Of a stretch of DNA of 64,000 nucleotides, positions 25,090 to 37,500 are shown in pieces. The stretch spans positions 62,001-126,000 of the forward strand of contig JBAIAC010000262.1 in NCBI GenBank assembly GCA_037349315.1, in the 5' to 3' direction. Every line of letters begins with the position of its first letter. Positions within the stretch are counted from its first letter, which is position 1. A program made the translations under genes and the position numbers. The notes below the pieces were generated by a model. It saw only the letters and a program-made list of their open reading frames with translations. It was not told the origin of the DNA and did not search any database. Source of the stretch: Chelydra serpentina (Eukaryota; Chordata; Testudines; Chelydridae).

Positions 25090-26400
25090 GCCCCAACCCA
25101 TATGTGGCCTTTGGGAAGCCCATAATTAAGCATCAAGCATTAATACTCATGATTTAAATCACTGATTTATTAATTCCAATATATGAATGCAGTCCAACTG
25201 CAGGGATATTGCATAGCAACCTAATCGCAAAAGCCTGCCCTAAACTTACTTCCTTTCGGAATCCTGTGGCATATCGCACCTATTTGTGGTTCCTCGTTAG
25301 TGTCTCAAAATCAGGGTGCAAAATATCTGACCTGGGATTCTCTCCTGAGGCCTATTCAGGTAAATCCCAGACTTCAGCATAACTTCTCCCATAAAGTCTC
25401 CACCTAATATAAGGCCCTTAACCATAGCAAGCTTAATAAGCCATTCATTTCAGTTCAGCTCCTTGCCCCTCCATGCATGTTCCAAGCTAATAAGCAATAC
25501 TCTGATATTGACATTTTACCTCTAGCGAGTATAAAATTGCCCACAAGACCTGAGACTGGGTCATAGATCATAAAATCAGGTCAGAGTCAACAGGAGCGAG
25601 AGTTTGGAGAGAGTCTTCCCCCCTCCCCATCCACAGAAGCCACAAGCTGTCTTCCCTCCAGGCTCCTTGGATCTTTGAGCCTGTCCCTCCTGAGGTTGCG
25701 TGGCCCAGTTCTTGTTTCTAACATTCTCCTTTTCCGGAAGAATTAGAGGCTGTTGCTCCTGAATTTTAGTGTTTAATTCTCCAACCTTCCCCACCCACTG
25801 GGGGAGTTTAATTCTCCCTCCCATTACACCTGAGTCACTAGATTTCCTAATTCCCCCAAATGTGCTTTTGCGATGTCACAGTTCTGGGGTAGCTAAGCCT
25901 TTGACCTGCCTCCATGGTCTGCTCAAGAAATGACCTATCGGGTATCGGGCTTCTAGCCAGCCCCTCTCTGTGGGTAGGGACCCATATGCCTCTCCTTTTT
26001 AACCAGGGTTTGAGGATTGCAGCCTGTTCTCCACTGTGTTCACTGGACTAATGTCCAGTTCCTGTACTTTGCTTTCTCTCCAAGGGCTGTGAGCAGTGTG
26101 TGTGTGATAGAGGTGGGAATTTTGGTGATTATTCTATGTGCCAATATGCACCTCAGTTTCCCTCTGTGATCGGTATTGCTATAATTATAAAGAGCAGGAG
26201 ACATGAGGTGTTTTGTAGCATAGCTGTCATGGGGTGATATGAATGGGTCATTAAGGACGGGCTGGGACCAACCTACATCAATGGAATACCCGACGGAGAC
26301 AAGGGAATAATTGTCACCTGTCCGTGGGAGGATCTCCGCTTGGCTGAGTGAAGCATACATGGACTCGTTATGTTTTTGGGAGCAGGAAGAACTGAGCTCA
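25090..26400. other. Intron sequence, unrecognised
   Basis: No exon, RNA or clear element. Some AT-rich parts resemble decayed LTR sequence. Around 26145 a short 'cacctcagtttccct' phrase may be a MIR-like remnant. Confidence 0.3.
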
Positions 26401-26402
26401 CA

Positions 26403-28995
26403 GACATAAGAACATAAGACAGGCCGTACTGGGTCAGACCAAAGGTCCATCCAGCCCAGTATCCTGTCCACCGACAGTGGCCAATGCCAGGTGCCCCGGA
26501 GTGAGTGGACCCAACAGGTAATGATCAAGTGATCTCTCTCCTGCCATCCATCACCCCCCTTTGACAAACAGAGGCTAAGGACACCATTCCTTACCCATTC
26601 TGGCTAATAGCCATTAATGGACTTAACCTCCATGAATTTATCCAGTTCTCTTTTAAACCCTGTTATAGTCCTAGCCTTCAGAGCCTCCTCAGGCAAGGAG
26701 TTCCACAGGTTGACTGTGTGCTGTGTGAAGAAGAATTTCCTTTTATTTGTTTTAAACCTGTTGCCCACTAATTTCATTGGGTGGCCCCTAGTTCTTTTAT
26801 TATGAGAACAAGTAAATAACTTTTCCTTATTCACTTCCTCCACACCACCCATAATTTTATAGACCTCTATCATATCCCCCCTTAGTCTCCTCTTTTCCAA
26901 GCTAAAAAGTCCTAGCCTCTTTAAGCTCTCCTCATATGGGACCCGTTCCAGACCCCTAATCATTGTAGTTGCCCTTCTCTGAACCTTTTCTAATGCCAGT
27001 ATATCCTTTTTGAGATGAGGAGACCACAATTGTACGCAGTATTCAAGATGTGGGCGCACTATGGATTTGTATAGGGGCAGTAAGATATTCTCCGTCTTAT
27101 TCTCTATCCCTTTTTAATGATTCCTAACATCCCGTTTGCTTTTTTGACTGCCGCTGCACACTGCATGGACATCTTTAGAGAACTATCCATGATGACTCCA
27201 AGATCTTTTTCCTGATTAGTTGTAGCTAAATTAGCCCCCATCATATTGTATGTATAGTTGGGGTTATTTTTTCCAATGTGCATTACTTTACATTTATCCA
27301 CATTAAATGTCATTTGCCATTTTATTGCCCAATCATTTAGTTTTGTGAGATCTTTTTGTAGTTCTTCACAGTCTGCTTTGGTCTTAACTATCTTGAGCAG
27401 CTTAGTATCATCTGCAGACTTTGCACCTCACTGTTTACCCCTTCTTCCAAATCATTTATGAATAAGTGGGGGGAGGGATAGCTCAGTGGTTTGAGCATTG
27501 GTCTACTAAACCCAGGGTTGTGAGTTCAATCCTTGAGGGGGCCATTTAAGGATCTGTGGCAAAAATTGGGGCTTGGTCCTGCTTTGAGCAGGGGGTTGGA
27601 CTAGATGACCTCCTAAAGTCCCTTCCAATCCTGATATTCTATGAAGTTGAATAGGATTGGTCCTAGGACTGACCCTTGGGGAACACCACTAGTTACCCCT
27701 CTCCATTGTGAAAATTTACCATTTATTCCCTGTTTTTTAACCAGGTCTCAATCCATGAAAGGATCTTCCCTCTTATCCCATGGCAACTTAATTTACGCAA
27801 GAGACTTTGGTGAGGGACTTTGTCAAAGGCTTTCTGGAAATCTAAGTACACTATGTCTACTGGATCGTCCTTGTCCACATGTTTGTTGACCCCTTCAAAG
27901 AACTCTAATAGATTAGTAAGGCATGATTTCCCTTTACAGAAACCATGTTGACTTTTGCCCAACAATGTATGTTCTTCTATGTGCCTGACAATTTTATTCT
28001 TTACTATTGTTTCAACTAATTTGCCCGGTACGGATGTTAGATTTACCGGTCTGTAATTGCCGGGATTACCTCTAGAGCCCTTTTTTAATATTGGCGTTAC
28101 ATTAGCTATCTTCCAGTCATTGGGTAGAGAAGCCGATTTAAAGGACAGGTTACAAACCCTAGTTAATAGTTCCGCAATTTCACATTTGAGTTCTTTCAGA
28201 ACTCTTGGGTGAATGCCATCTGGTCCCGGTGACTTGTTACAGTTAAGTTTATCAATTAGTTCCAAAACCTGCTCTACTGACACTTCAATCTGTGACAATT
28301 CCTCAGATTTGTTACCTACAAAAGTCAACTCAGGTTGGGGAATCTCCCTAATGTCCTCAGCCGTGAAGACCGAAGCAAAGAATTTGTTTAGTTTCTCCGC
28401 AATGACTTTATCATCTTTAAGTGCTCCTTTTGTATCTCTGTCGTCCAGGGGCCCCACTGGTTGTTTAGCAGGCTTCCTGCTTCTGACATATTTAAAAATG
28501 TTTTGTTGTTAGCTTTTGAGTTTTTGGCTAGCTATTCTTCAAACTCCATTTTGGCTTTTCTTATTACATTTTTACACTTAATTTGGCAGTGTTTATGCTC
28601 TTCTCTAGTTACCTCACTAGGATTTGACTTCCACTTTTTAAAAGATGCCTTTTTATCTCTCACTGCTTCTTTTACATGGTTGTTAAGCCACGGTGGCTCT
28701 TTTTTAGTTCTTTGACTTTGTTTTTTAATTTGGGGTATACTTTTAAGTTGGGCTTCTATTATGGTGTCTTTGAAGAGTGTCCATGCAGGTTGCAGGGATT
28801 TCACTTTAGTCACTTTACCTTTTAATTTCTGCTTAACTAACCCTCATTTCTGCATAGTTGCCCTTTTTGAAATTAAATGCCACTGTGTTGGGCTGTTGAT
28901 GTGTTCTTAGCACCACAGGAATGTTAAATGTTGTTATATTATGGTCACTATTTCCAAGCGGTCCTGTTATAGTTACCTCTTGGACCAGATCCTGC
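26403..28995 (-). mobile_element. CR1 LINE, long but decayed, with nested SINE
   Basis: About 2.4 kb of CR1 on the minus strand plus a SINE. The 3' UTR (26403-26600, aacataagac tail) precedes ORF2 pieces: 26604-27059 (C-terminal region, '[14 protein letters not shown]'), 27104-27313 ('MTFNVDKCKVMHIGKN'), 27723-28457 (RT palm, 'IVYLDFQKAFDKVPH'; 'GNYRPVNLTS'), 28532-28813 (linker) and 28833-28990 (end of endonuclease, 'GPLGNSDHN'). The FADD block is interrupted at the SINE insertion. Its 5' end abuts the zinc-finger exon at about 28995. Confidence 0.9.
27468..27644 (+). mobile_element. tRNA-derived SINE nested in CR1
   Basis: Plus-strand SINE inserted into the minus-strand CR1 between its catalytic block and C-terminal region. 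The CR1 sequence on each side joins at 'atgaataag'/'ttgaatagg'. The SINE is therefore younger than this CR1 copy. It is full length with a short tattctatga tail. Confidence 0.92.
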
Positions 28996-29248
28996 GCTCC
29001 ACACAGGCCAGAGGAAAACTTCAGTAGCCTCTCAGACCTTATTACATGTGATGGCATCAACTGGGAAGAGACACGCTACACATGCCATGAGTGTGGGAAA
29101 CGCTTCAAGCGGCGCTCATACCTTATCAGACATCAGAGAATCCACATGGGTGAGAAACCTTATGGATGCGCTGAGTGTGGGAAACGCTTCAGTCGGAGCT
29201 CACACCTCATCAGACATCAGAGAATCCACATGGGTGAGACACCTTATG
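28996..29248 (+). pseudogene. C2H2 zinc-finger exon, 5' part
   Basis: Encodes part of a degenerate finger (SLSDLIT, without the following H-x3-H), then two complete C2H2 fingers with linkers HMGEKPY and HMGETPY. The first reads C-x2-C (CHEC), GKRF, and H-x3-H (HQRIH); the second reads C-x2-C (CAEC) and the same ending. HTGEKPY-type linkers are expected, and the Thr is Met here. The frame then runs into a hAT transposon after TPY at 29248. With the piece at 29950-30308 this is the DNA-binding exon of the KRAB gene starting near 19846. Its 5' border is a CR1, so any splice acceptor has probably been lost or lies further upstream. Confidence 0.82.
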
Positions 29249-30308
<1,060 letters not shown>

Positions 30309-30314
30309 CAGATT

Positions 30315-30600
30315 TACCATGGAGCCACCTGCTCCAGTGGTGCTCGGCCCACACTCCAAAGGGGCCCTGGCTCGGCCTCTCTTCTCTGCTGCTTTTCCCG
30401 GGGCTCTGTCCTGCTGTTGCAAAGCTCCCCCTCCCCCGCCTCTTCCCCCAGCGTGTTGTGTATTCGCCCCTCCTCCTCTCAATCGCTCTCCCTGCTCCCG
30501 ATTGCCAGGGAGGGAGCAGCAGCCGCCGCCCCCTGGCCCCCGGGCAGGGCAATTCCCTGCCGCAGCTGCTTCTCCGGAAGGAAACATGAACACTGAGACC
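30315..30600. repeat. GC-rich dispersed repeat
   Basis: Closely resembles 49434-49660, sharing 'gcctcttcccccagcgtg', 'cgcccctcc' and 'gccagggagggag'-type segments in the same order. The family is not identified. Frames inside are compositional. Confidence 0.5.
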
Positions 30601-31225
30601 CAGACAGAGGTATGGATTATGCCATCTTTAGACTCAAATCTGAATTAGTCCCAAAATAGTTATTGTAAGAGTAGAGTATGAGGGCAAGATTGTCACTGTC
30701 TGTGCCAGTGCAGGGATAGAAGGGGGCACAAGGTGCCCCTTACTTCCCTGTGTGGCCCACCTGTATTGCAGATGAGAGAACGGGGGTGGGGCAGAGAGCA
30801 GCCTCCAGGAGGCTGAGTCACGATAACATCCCTGCTGTACTTCTGGAGCAACGCAACTACGCGCTGCCCCTTCCTCGGGCCAGACTGATAACTGCTGACA
30901 ATCTCGCCAGTACTGACTAGCAGTTACTGACATGAAAACATTCTCATTAGCTGTAACCCTTTGAAAAAGAAACCGTTTACTCTAAGCTGTATAAAAATCA
31001 CAAATACATCTAAGCATTGTCTTCCTAATATGCCTTTTCTATATGGGAAGATTTAAAGTTGAAATGGTGCAATTTAAAAAACAACAGTGCAGGAAGCGAA
31101 CAATAAAAAACAAAGTAGAAGTTGTAGATTGTATTATATTGTTTTCAGTACAAGTAAATTAACTCAGCAACCTTCTCCATGAAAGAGACCTAGGGCAACA
31201 TTTTCACAAGCTCCTAAGTGATTTA
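30601..31225. other. Intergenic, nothing recognised
   Basis: AT-rich from 30950 onward. No gene or RNA is seen. Confidence 0.35.
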
Positions 31226-31376
31226 GGGCATGTCTACACTGCAATACAAAATCCACAGCACTTAGTCTCAGAGCCTGGGTCAGCAGACTCAGACTCGCAG
31301 GACGTGGGCTGCAGGGCTAAACATGTTAATGTAGATGTTTGGGCTAGAGCCTGGGCTCTGAAACCCACCTGTCTTG
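31226..31376 (+). mobile_element. Short DNA transposon fragment
   Basis: Begins agggcatgtctacactgc, the terminal repeat of a common turtle DNA transposon family. The other end is not found before the next element at 31377, so it is a fragment or is interrupted by that element. Confidence 0.5.
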
Positions 31377-32448
31377 CAGGGTGGATACAAATCAATGACT
31401 TTTAAAAAAAAATCAGATTTTTAAAATTTCAATAGTTTTTCCCCTCAAAAATCCGATCGAAAGGTAGTTTTAATTAAGATACATTATATCATGGACTAGG
31501 GATTATAAATTCTGATTCTATAGTATGAGACAATATATTCATGTAATGTTTAAGAAAAGTTTTGTAATGGAGTTCTAATAGTTCATGGCTTAGGGACCCA
31601 ATCTTATGGGGTTCCACAGACTTCTGTATAGATTATTTAGGTTAATTTTTCTATCTACCCAATGGGACTCAGTGCTTAGACTAGAAGATACCATCAGCGA
31701 TGCTTCATTTTGCAGTTCTCAAACTGTGAATTTGTGTCTCCAGAGGTAACATGCTTGTTAACAGCAAAAATGTTTTCAAATAAATAAATAACGTATAGAG
31801 GTGAGAAATAACAGACCTCAACCCTATTGTCCCTCTGCAAATTTGTGTACACAGGGTCAACCCCTTACCTCTCTTTAAAAGTGAAAAGTTTCAAAAAGTT
31901 TAAGGAAAGAAGATTATTGGGGGCCGAATAGATCTGGACAAGGAGAAGTCTGGAGATAAATGTGAGAAGTGAGGAACCTTTTTTTTTTTTGTTAAAATAT
32001 GTTTGCTGTTGAAGAAAAAAATCCAGAATACTTAACGTTATTGTTTTAGTTAAATAAAACAATTTAAATGTCTGTCTGGTGATGTTCTCCTCCTAATACA
32101 GCCTGGCAAGAAAATCCTCCAAATATTAATGATTAACCTCTTGAATTGGAGATAGTTCACCTCCCAATGACTTCATAAATATCTGCTTCAATTATCATTG
32201 GTAAGTGAAGTAACCAAACAATCATTCATTTTCTGATATAGCTGTAAAACTCATCTGATAAGTTTTCAAAATATATCACGGTTTAAAAATGTATAGTGTG
32301 TACCGTCGTAAAATGAAACCTACATCTGTCTCTGAGTTGTGAAGAATATATATTAAGGTTATAACAACCAACAAGAATGGACTTTTATCTAGAAAGCCAT
32401 TATTAACTTGAGTCTTCCTAACTAGTGATTTAAATCAAATCCACCCTG
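31377..32448. mobile_element. DNA transposon with CAGGGTGGAT ends
   Basis: About 1.07 kb, bounded by cagggtggatacaaatcaatgac on the left and the inverted gtgatttaaatcaaatccaccctg on the right. The interior is AT-rich without a transposase frame. It is a non-autonomous member of a hAT-like family; the target duplication was not clear. Confidence 0.75.
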
Positions 32449-33114
32449 CCCACTGTGCTGGTGCCCTTGGCCTTTTCATTCCCCAGGGGGGCCCACAAAT
32501 ATTTTGGTGCCGAGCCCAGCTCTGAGTGAAGATTTCACCCTTCCCATCACAAAGCTGATGCACCTCAGCCCCCACCCGGGCAGGGTTTGATGCATCACTT
32601 AAATTCCAGGACGCTGAGGGATTTCAGCTCCCTTTGTCCAGAGGGAACCTTCGCCCCACTCCCAGCCAGATTCTTGTCCATGGGATCACTGTAGGGGGGC
32701 TGGGTCCCTCTTTGTCTTTTCTCTCCCTAAGACAGTCCAGGGTGCCTATAACTGGGGCATCTGAGCAGCCAGCACCTTCTGTGGAGCTGCCATTTCCCTT
32801 CCCCTTCTATGGTCTCATCTGTCATTGACTCCAGCCTTTATTCTATCCATAGTCAGCACCATCCCAACCCAGCTGCACTCGCCTCGAAAAGACAGTGTCC
32901 CCTGGGGGGGTGTAAATCACTGACCTCTCTCAGCACTGACTGCCCCTCCCTTTCCTGGCCTCTCAGTCTGTGCAGATGGGACCTTTCCCTCCTGTACCTT
33001 TCTCCTTCCTCATCCACCATTGTCCCAAGCAGCACAGCGGGTGGGAATCTCAAGAGTATCCAGGTGACTTAGGAGCAGAAACCCCCACAGACCTTCCCTG
33101 CACTTGGCACTTGC
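32449..33114. other. Intergenic, nothing recognised
   Basis: Moderate-GC sequence between a DNA transposon and the duplicated tRNA-Ala block. No gene is supported. Confidence 0.35.
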
Positions 33115-33206
33115 CCCTCACTGAGCAGGATTGAAACTCACGCAGGGAGACTGCTGGGGAGCCTCCCCTCTGGGTGTGAGCAAAGCAGCAGCATGAAGAG
33201 AGAACT

Positions 33207-33278
33207 TGGAGATGCTGGGGATTGAACCCAGGGCCTCATACATGCAAAGCATGCGCTCTACCACTGAGCTACATCCCC
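33207..33278 (-). tRNA. tRNA-Ala (TGC)
   Basis: 72 nt. The acceptor stem GGGGATG pairs with CATCTCC (one G-T) with discriminator A. D-arm GTAGCTCAGTGGTAGAGC, anticodon stem CATGC/GTATG (one wobble), loop TTTGCAT giving TGC, and T-loop TTCAATC on a CTGGG/CCCAG stem. All stems close, so it may be functional. No run of four T follows within about 50 bases on the minus strand. Its partner is at 46210, in inverted orientation. Confidence 0.92.
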
Positions 33279-33631
33279 AGCTGGGCTGCTGGGTTACACT
33301 CAGAGCGCTCCTGTCTCCAGAGCATCCAGTGGCCTCACAGCAGCATGGGGGACACAGTCCCTGCTCTGAGGCCGATCCTGCTGTCCTGGAGGCTGCTGGT
33401 TCTTTGGGGTCACTTTGCAGCACAGTAGCAGCAGTTGGGTTTCCCCCGAGGCCCTGAGATTTTCAGGGTCCTTTTTTCCCTCCACCTGGAGTGAGCTCAG
33501 CTTTTCCCCCGTCCCAGACACTCCATGAATTAACAACAGCAGCACTAAGGAGAAGGGGAGGGACCATCTCACTGGCAGGGCTGGATGGGCCCAGGGCCCC
33601 CTGCTCGTCCATTGGTTCCATTGCAGACGAG

Positions 33632-33636
33632 GACGG
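33632..33636. repeat. Target duplication, left copy (GACGG)
   Basis: GACGG immediately precedes the 5' LTR. The same five bases follow the 3' LTR at 38077-38081. Confidence 0.93.
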
Positions 33637-34042
33637 TGTGACGGAGTAGAGAGCGAGATGGATCTGACCTGAGGGAAAGGCTGCATTGGAAATGTGAGAC
33701 TTTACCTGAGGCTGTAACATGAGCCAGGACGGGGGTTGGGAGGTGACACCTTTGGCTGGGAGTTTGTGAACTGGCTGGAGGAGAGGCGAGCGAGGCAGAC
33801 AGGGTCTGGCCTCCCGGCCCCGGTTGGAGCTGTGGGGCGAAATGCAGGGAGCCCCAGGCTGGGGTCTAAGCTCCCTGCCCCCCGGAAGGACCCGACTGAG
33901 GGGTCCTGGATGTACTGGCAAGCTCTGGTTGGACTGTGTTCCTGGCATCTCTAATAAACCTTCTGTTCTACTGACTGGCTGAGACTCCCAGTGAATCCGG
34001 GGAAGAGGGGTGCAGGGCCGGACTCCCCTATACTCCGTGACA
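33637..34042 (+). repeat. 5' LTR
   Basis: 406 bp, TGTGACGG...CCGTGACA. AATAAA is present near 33953 in the R/U5 region. The last ~230 bp matches the solo LTRs at 91-659 and 23277-23843, while the first part is specific to this subfamily. Confidence 0.95.
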
Positions 34043-34044
34043 AC

Positions 34045-34062
34045 TGGTGGCAGTGGTGGGAT
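34045..34062 (+). other. Primer binding site, tRNA-Leu type
   Basis: TGGTGGCAGTGGTGGGAT lies two bases after the LTR. It is complementary to the 3' end of vertebrate tRNA-Leu (ATCCCACCGCTGCCA plus CCA) with one G-U-type difference at position 10. It would prime minus-strand synthesis. Confidence 0.8.
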
Positions 34063-34505
34063 GTTCTGCACCCCGTGAACGGCGCTTCCTGCAGTAAGTA
34101 ACTGGGGAGCAGTAGAACGAAGGGGTGCTAACGAGGACCAGGCGTGCTGAAGGCTCACGGAGGAGCGGTTTCGGGGAGCGGAGGAGCTACGCTTAACCCC
34201 TGGGAGTGTGTGTCCAGCGAGAAGGACTATGCAATGAGGGGGTCCCCCTGGGGGCTACAGTGAGCAGTCCCAGGGGCAGAGGAGCCTGCGGCTTGGCCCT
34301 GGGAGAGAGAAGGAATTTTGCAGTGACAGGGTTCCCCTGGGGGTGCCGTGAGTGGACCCAGGGGCGCAGGAGCTGCAGCTCGACCCTGGCAAAGAGGCGG
34401 TGACCTGGAGAAGGGCTGGCACACTTGGGGTTCTTCCTGGAAACCGTGGGGAGCTAAGAGCACACAGGCCTGCGAGTCCACAGCAAACTTGGGAGCAGTG
34501 AAGTG

Positions 34506-37500
34506 ATGGCGTATCGCCTTCTCCTTAAGAAGAGCATTGTAACCCTGTGCAAAAAGAGAGGGATACCCATTGGAAAGCTCACTAAAGCCCAGTTAATCAC
34601 GCGGCTGGAGGAAGATGACCATTCCAGGGAGCAGATTCCGGACCCCAATGGGGCTACAGCAGGATCTGGGAGCAGCTGGAGTGATAGCCTGGCATCCCCA
34701 AGAGTCTGGTCCCCAACCAGACGGAGGTCTTCACGATCGGGTTCCCCAGCAGGGGATCGGAGACGGATGGGACTGGAGCTGAGTCCGAGAGAGCAAGAGG
34801 ACGGTGAGAGACAGCAAGAGCCCGAGAAAGACCTACAGAAGAAGCAGCAGCGTGAACTTGCGGTGGTGGAATGGAGAGGCATAGGGGACTGGCCAGGGGT
34901 AAGTGGGGACAGATCCCGGGGTGCCAGCTCCGCAGGGAACCTCGATCCTAAATTGCTGCCCCTGGTTAAGGAGGGTGGGGATGTGGAGGCCCACCTCACT
35001 GCCTTGGAGCAGGCTGGTGATTGGAACCAGGGAGACCCTGCGGAAAAGCCCCGGGATTTAACCCCCTTGCTGGGTCCCAAGGCCATAAACTCCACCAGCC
35101 AGAAGGGTGGGATGGTGGACGGATTTCCACTCCTGGCCCTGGACTCAAGCCCTATGGACCCCCAGTGGAAACGGAAGCTGATGGTCAATGGAGAGACATT
35201 CGGGGGGTGGCAAGACCCCGGGACAGAGAGAGTTGTGGTCAGGCCCCGGGTGGTGCACCCCCACCAGCTGCTGGGGGGCTGTGTGACCTGGGTGAGGGTC
35301 CCCGGGACGGACCCATTCGCCCTGCCTATGGCCCAGATCCCTGTGCAGACCCAGGAGGGGTCGGGCTGGCTGGTGGTTGGGGGTCTCCAGGATATCAGCA
35401 GTGAGGTGCTGTTGGGGGGTGACTGTGTATCTTTGGGACAGGATCCAGGCCCTGTAATGGCCGAGGATTTGAATTTGAACTCAGGAAACCAATTGGCTAA
35501 GAGGGAAATGGTCAGTGAAAATGCAAATGACCTGGCTGGCAGGGGGGAGGAGCTGCCAGGCCCCGGTTACCTGCCTGCCTGTAACCAGACCCCTAGGGCG
35601 GGGTGGGTCAGAGAGATGCTCCCCACCCCCCTGCACACTGGAGAGGTGGCTCACGCTGGCTCTGATGCTGTTACCAAAGCAGCGAGCTCGCTGCCTGGCC
35701 CCACAGGGACAGCCAGGGCAGCGCTGAGCCCGGGGGGAGCAGAGACCCCAGCTGAGTGGGGGAACACACAGGCAGGGCAGGACGGCTGCCAACCAGGCTT
35801 GCCTGGTCCAGAGGTGCTGCCGGGAAGTGATTCCACGGCAGGGAGGGAGCCACCAGGGACAGGGCTCAGTGGGGCCGTGACCCCAGGCCTGGCCAGTGAG
35901 CTGCAGAGGGATCCCGCTTTGGAGAAGCTAAGGGAACTTGCTGGCCACAGCGCTGCAAACCCCCTTGGGGAAGACTGCAGCGACAGATCCCTGTGGGAGA
36001 AGGGATTCCTGTGCCGGGAATGGGCTTCCCAAGGGGAAGTAGAACTGCGGGGAATCAGGAGGCAGCCGGTGGGGCACCCGAAGTATCATCACCGGCTATT
36101 ATACCTGGTCCAGGGTAAGGGAGAAGATCCCTGGAGGTCCCTGCCCCTCAGGGAGGAACCTTTCCAGAAGGTGGCTATGAATGGGGTGGGCCCCCTCAGC
36201 AGGGCAGCCCAGTCGGGGAAGAAGTACATTCGGGTGGTGGTAGATTTTGCCACCCGCTACCCTGAGGCGGTACCCTTATCCTCCATTGAAGCAGACACCG
36301 TGGCGGATGCGCTGCTGACCATTTTCAGCCGAGTGGGGTTCCCCAAGGAAGTCCTGACAGACCAAGGGTCCAACTTCATGTCGGCCCTGCTCCGGTGCTT
36401 GTGGGAGAAATGTGGGGTCCGGCACAGTTGGGCCTCAGCATATCATCCCCAGTGCAATGGGCTGGTGGAGAGAGTTCAGGGGACCATGAGGCTGATGCTG
36501 AAGACTTGCATCAATCAGCATCCACAGGACTGGGACAAGTACCTGCCCCACCGAGGGCACAAGGAAGTGCCCCAGGAATCACCAGGGGGCTTCCCTTTCA
36601 AGCTGTGGTATGGGAGGAGAGTAAGGGGACCCCTAGAACCGGTAAGGGACAATTGGGAGGAGAATGGGGAAGATCCCCTGATGGATCTCTCCCCTGAGAT
36701 GGGAGCCCATCCTTCCATCAGGTGTCCCCCAGTCAGAGTAACTGGGAAAAGAGCCCAGAACCTGGAGAGAGAGGCCAAGGACAGGCTGGCTTTAGAGGTG
36801 AACCAGTCATTCAACAGCCCAGGGCTGGCCAAGGTGGAGGCGATCAGAGTTTGGCCTGTTCCCCAGACCAAGAAACAGGTCCAGGCCTTTAGCGGGATGG
36901 TGGGATACTACCAGAGGTTTGTACCCCCCTTTAGCTCCCTAGCTGCCCCCATCACAGAGCTAGGTAAGAAGGGGAAGCCAGACGAGGCAGTCTGGACCGA
37001 GCAGGGCCAGAGGGCTCTCTGTGCGCTGAAGGAGGCTCTAATCCAGGGCCCAATAGATCGAGTAAACCCAGACCGGGCCAAGCCCTGTACAGTGTTCACC
37101 GAAGCCTCAGACACAGGGCTGGGCGCGGTGCTGATGCAGGCCTATGCGAAGGGGGAGAGATACCCCATCGGGTATCTGAGCAAGGAGCGGCTGCCCTGGA
37201 GGCAGAACGGTCAGGCCATAGAGAAGGAATGCCTGGCCATGGGGCAGGCCCTTAAGAAGCAGCAGCCGGATCTATTTGGGTGGCGCTTTACGGGGTATAG
37301 TCACCACCTCGCCCCGACGTGGCTGCATCCAGGAAAAGGGGCCGATGCCGAGCGGCTGGTGACACAGACACGTGGTCAGAGAGGGGACCAGATCAAGAGG
37401 GAGGCTCTTAACCAAGAGAGCCCGAACTACAGCCCTCCAGACTGGAGCGCTGGGAAAAGAGCTCATCTCAGCTTGAACCCCAGGGGTTTTGGGATGGGAA

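Larger units (their letters stand above)
33115..33636 (-). repeat. Inverted duplication IR-B, first part
   Basis: Together with 38082-38335 this is the reverse-complement copy of 45225-46380. Anchors: the tRNA-Ala genes, 'ctttgctcacaccc', 'ctgcaaagtgacccc' and 'aaaacccaac.gctgctac'. The copy here lacks about 420 bp present at 45655-46075 and is split by the gypsy element at 33637-38076. Confidence 0.82.
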
